Source of the DNA: an uncultured Rhodoferax sp.
Lineage (GTDB): Bacteria > Pseudomonadota > Gammaproteobacteria > Burkholderiales > Burkholderiaceae_C
Reading direction: 5' to 3'
DNA length: 13,952 bases
Assembly: GCA_936943465.1 (NCBI GenBank)
Contig: CAKZJN010000290.1
Coordinates: forward strand, 1-13,952
Below are positions 12,560-13,952 of the stretch, in pieces (the stretch's first letter is position 1; each line of letters starts with the position of its first letter). The translations under genes and the position numbers were made by a program. The notes below the pieces were generated by a model. It was given only the letters and a program-made list of their open reading frames with translations, ran no database searches and had not been told where the DNA came from.

Positions 12560-13952
12560 TTACAGCGGCACGTTCAGGCTCAGGCCCACGGTCCAGTTCT
12601 GTGGAAGGCCGGGCTCGTAGAACTGCGAAGCGGCTTGGTTCACGATGACCGAGCCTACATAGCGCTCATCGGTCACGTTGTTGACCCGTGCGTAGGCAGT
12701 CAGGCCACCCTTGACCAGGCTCCAGCGCTGGCTGGCGCTCAGGTTGAACACGGTGTGTCCGTCGGCCGATTCGGTGTTGGTGTCGTTGGCATAGATTCGA
12801 CCGGCCTGCACCATCTCCACACCCAGACGCAGGCCATTGGTAGCGCGTCCCGGCGTTGCGGGTTCGCTGGTCCAGGCCAGTTCAGAGAACAAGGATGTTT
12901 GTGGGATGCCGGGCAATTGTTTGCCGCTATTGGTTCCCTTGGTGTAGTGGGCGTCAATCATGGAGGCTGCCGCATTCAGGGCCCAGTGCGGGGAAAATCG
13001 GGTACCGCCCGAAAGTTCCCAGCCAGATCGGGATGTGCCGGGCGCATTGACATAAGAGGTTCGCCCTCCGCCGCTGGCAAGGACCATCAACTCATCGGTT
13101 GTGTCAATCTGGTACAGCGCCAGGTCGGCACGGGAGTTCTCGGACGGCGTCCACTTGGCCCCGACTTCGTAGTGCTGGCTGCTTGACGCATTGAGTGTGG
13201 TGTTGAACACCGCGGATGCGGGGTTGCCCGCATAAGCCATTTCTGCCAGCGTAGGCGTCTCAAAGCCCTTGCCGTAGTTGGCATAGAGGTTGAGTGCATC
13301 GGTGGCGTGGAAGGTCAAGCCCAGAACGGGGCTGGTTGCCTGGTACGACACATTGCCCGAGCCGTTCAGGTTGTCGGTGAGGTAATAGTCATCGCTGACA
13401 AAGCGCACCGTGCTGCTGCGCAAACCGGCTGCCAGCGTCACCTGGTCGGAAAGTAGCGCGGTTCCCTGCACAAACAGGTCGTTGTTCTCCGACTGGTTGT
13501 CTTCGCTGCGATTGGGTAGACCGGACTTCTGTCCGTTGGTGGTGGAGCCGCCCTGGCGGTATTCACGCGAGCGGTCGAACTCGTAGCCGGCGACCCACTC
13601 GACCGGCGTGTCTGATACCACCGAACGTGCGTTGTATTGCAGGCCCACACCGTAATAGGCGCGATTCAGCCCGATCCAGGTGGTAGTGAAGGCGCTGGCC
13701 TGGTACTGCGTGTTGTCACGGGTGCCGTAGTAAATGCGGCCGGTCAGGAAGTGGTCTTTGTCCAGCGTGTAGGTGGTGGAGCTACCTAACTGGTTTTGCA
13801 GCACGATCTTGCGCGTCATGGCGCTGATGGCGCGGCTGCCGGCGGCCGACGGGTCAGCCAAGAGTTGGGTGCGCGTCAGCCCCAGCGGGTCCTGTGCCAG
13901 TGGCATGTCGAACTGGTTGAACACCAGGTTGACCTTGAGGTCGTCGTTCACG
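12560..13952 (-). CDS. TonB-dependent outer-membrane receptor, C-terminal beta-barrel part (cut by right edge)
   Basis: The 464 visible codons encode most of a 22-strand outer-membrane barrel that imports iron complexes or similar ligands using TonB energy. Recognisable features: alternating polar/aromatic strands, NLYANYGKGFETPTLAEM (a hallmark block of siderophore and related receptors), SQHYEVGAKWTP, YVNAPGTSRSGWELSG, and the C-terminal TAYARVNNVTDERYVGS. The N-terminal signal peptide, TonB box and plug domain are beyond the window. The protein ends in SLNVPL rather than the usual terminal Phe or Trp that guides Bam-dependent insertion. The ligand cannot be assigned. The frame is open to the last base, so the start is outside the window. 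It is 63 bp upstream of the VOC gene on the same strand. Confidence 0.9.
   Translation of the reverse strand, partial: VNDDLKVNLVFNQFDMPLAQDPLGLTRTQLLADPSAAGSRAISAMTRKIVLQNQLGSSTTYTLDKDHFLTGRIYYGTRDNTQYQASAFTTTWIGLNRAYYGVGLQYNARSVVSDTPVEWVAGYEFDRSREYRQGGSTTNGQKSGLPNRSEDNQSENNDLFVQGTALLSDQVTLAAGLRSSTVRFVSDDYYLTDNLNGSGNVSYQATSPVLGLTFHATDALNLYANYGKGFETPTLAEMAYAGNPASAVFNTTLNASSSQHYEVGAKWTPSENSRADLALYQIDTTDELMVLASGGGRTSYVNAPGTSRSGWELSGGTRFSPHWALNAAASMIDAHYTKGTNSGKQLPGIPQTSLFSELAWTSEPATPGRATNGLRLGVEMVQAGRIYANDTNTESADGHTVFNLSASQRWSLVKGGLTAYARVNNVTDERYVGSVIVNQAASQFYEPGLPQNWTVGLSLNVPL

Overview
The window looks like chromosomal DNA from a high-GC betaproteobacterium of the Burkholderiales, most likely Comamonadaceae (Rhodoferax/Polaromonas-like). 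This is inferred from protein character: a DUF3567 (BTH_I0359-type) protein, a DUF3108 protein, a Burkholderiales-type FAH-family protein, and dense coding with many 4-bp overlaps. I see no transposase, integrase, phage gene, CRISPR array, tRNA or rRNA. Sixteen protein genes were missed by none of the strand checks I made except where noted: fourteen are complete and two (arginase at the left edge, a TonB-dependent receptor at the right edge) are cut by the window.

Positions 1-6112 form a nitrogen / 2-oxo-acid block. On the minus strand a zinc-type (Rhizobium etli-type) L-asparaginase is translationally coupled to arginase. Divergent from it, on the plus strand, are a non-haem iron dioxygenase that closely resembles animal PHYHD1 and a class V aminotransferase. 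Convergent with those are a GlcD-type FAD oxidase and a class I aminotransferase, again on the minus strand. Together they suggest amino-acid degradation in which nitrogen is released by hydrolysis or moved by transamination, with glyoxylate or another 2-oxo acid as a plausible shared intermediate. The substrate of the dioxygenase/aminotransferase pair is unknown.

Positions 6113-6514 are a 402-bp non-coding spacer of visibly different base composition. It is followed by a secreted mono-haem cytochrome c (6515-6991). A LysR-type regulator (7053-7940) then lies divergent from phosphatidylserine decarboxylase (8000-8857), which meets a DUF3567 protein tail to tail; a DUF3108 membrane-anchored protein lies upstream of the latter.

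Positions 10495-13952 hold an FAH-family protein whose expected metal and catalytic residues appear to be replaced (a likely pseudoenzyme). It is convergent with a VOC protein coupled to a MarC-family membrane protein, and the 3' two-thirds of a TonB-dependent outer-membrane receptor ends the window.

The two observations most worth following are the PHYHD1-like dioxygenase paired with a class V aminotransferase, and the FAH-family protein with a degenerate active site. I did not find a clearly new multi-gene defence or mobile system.
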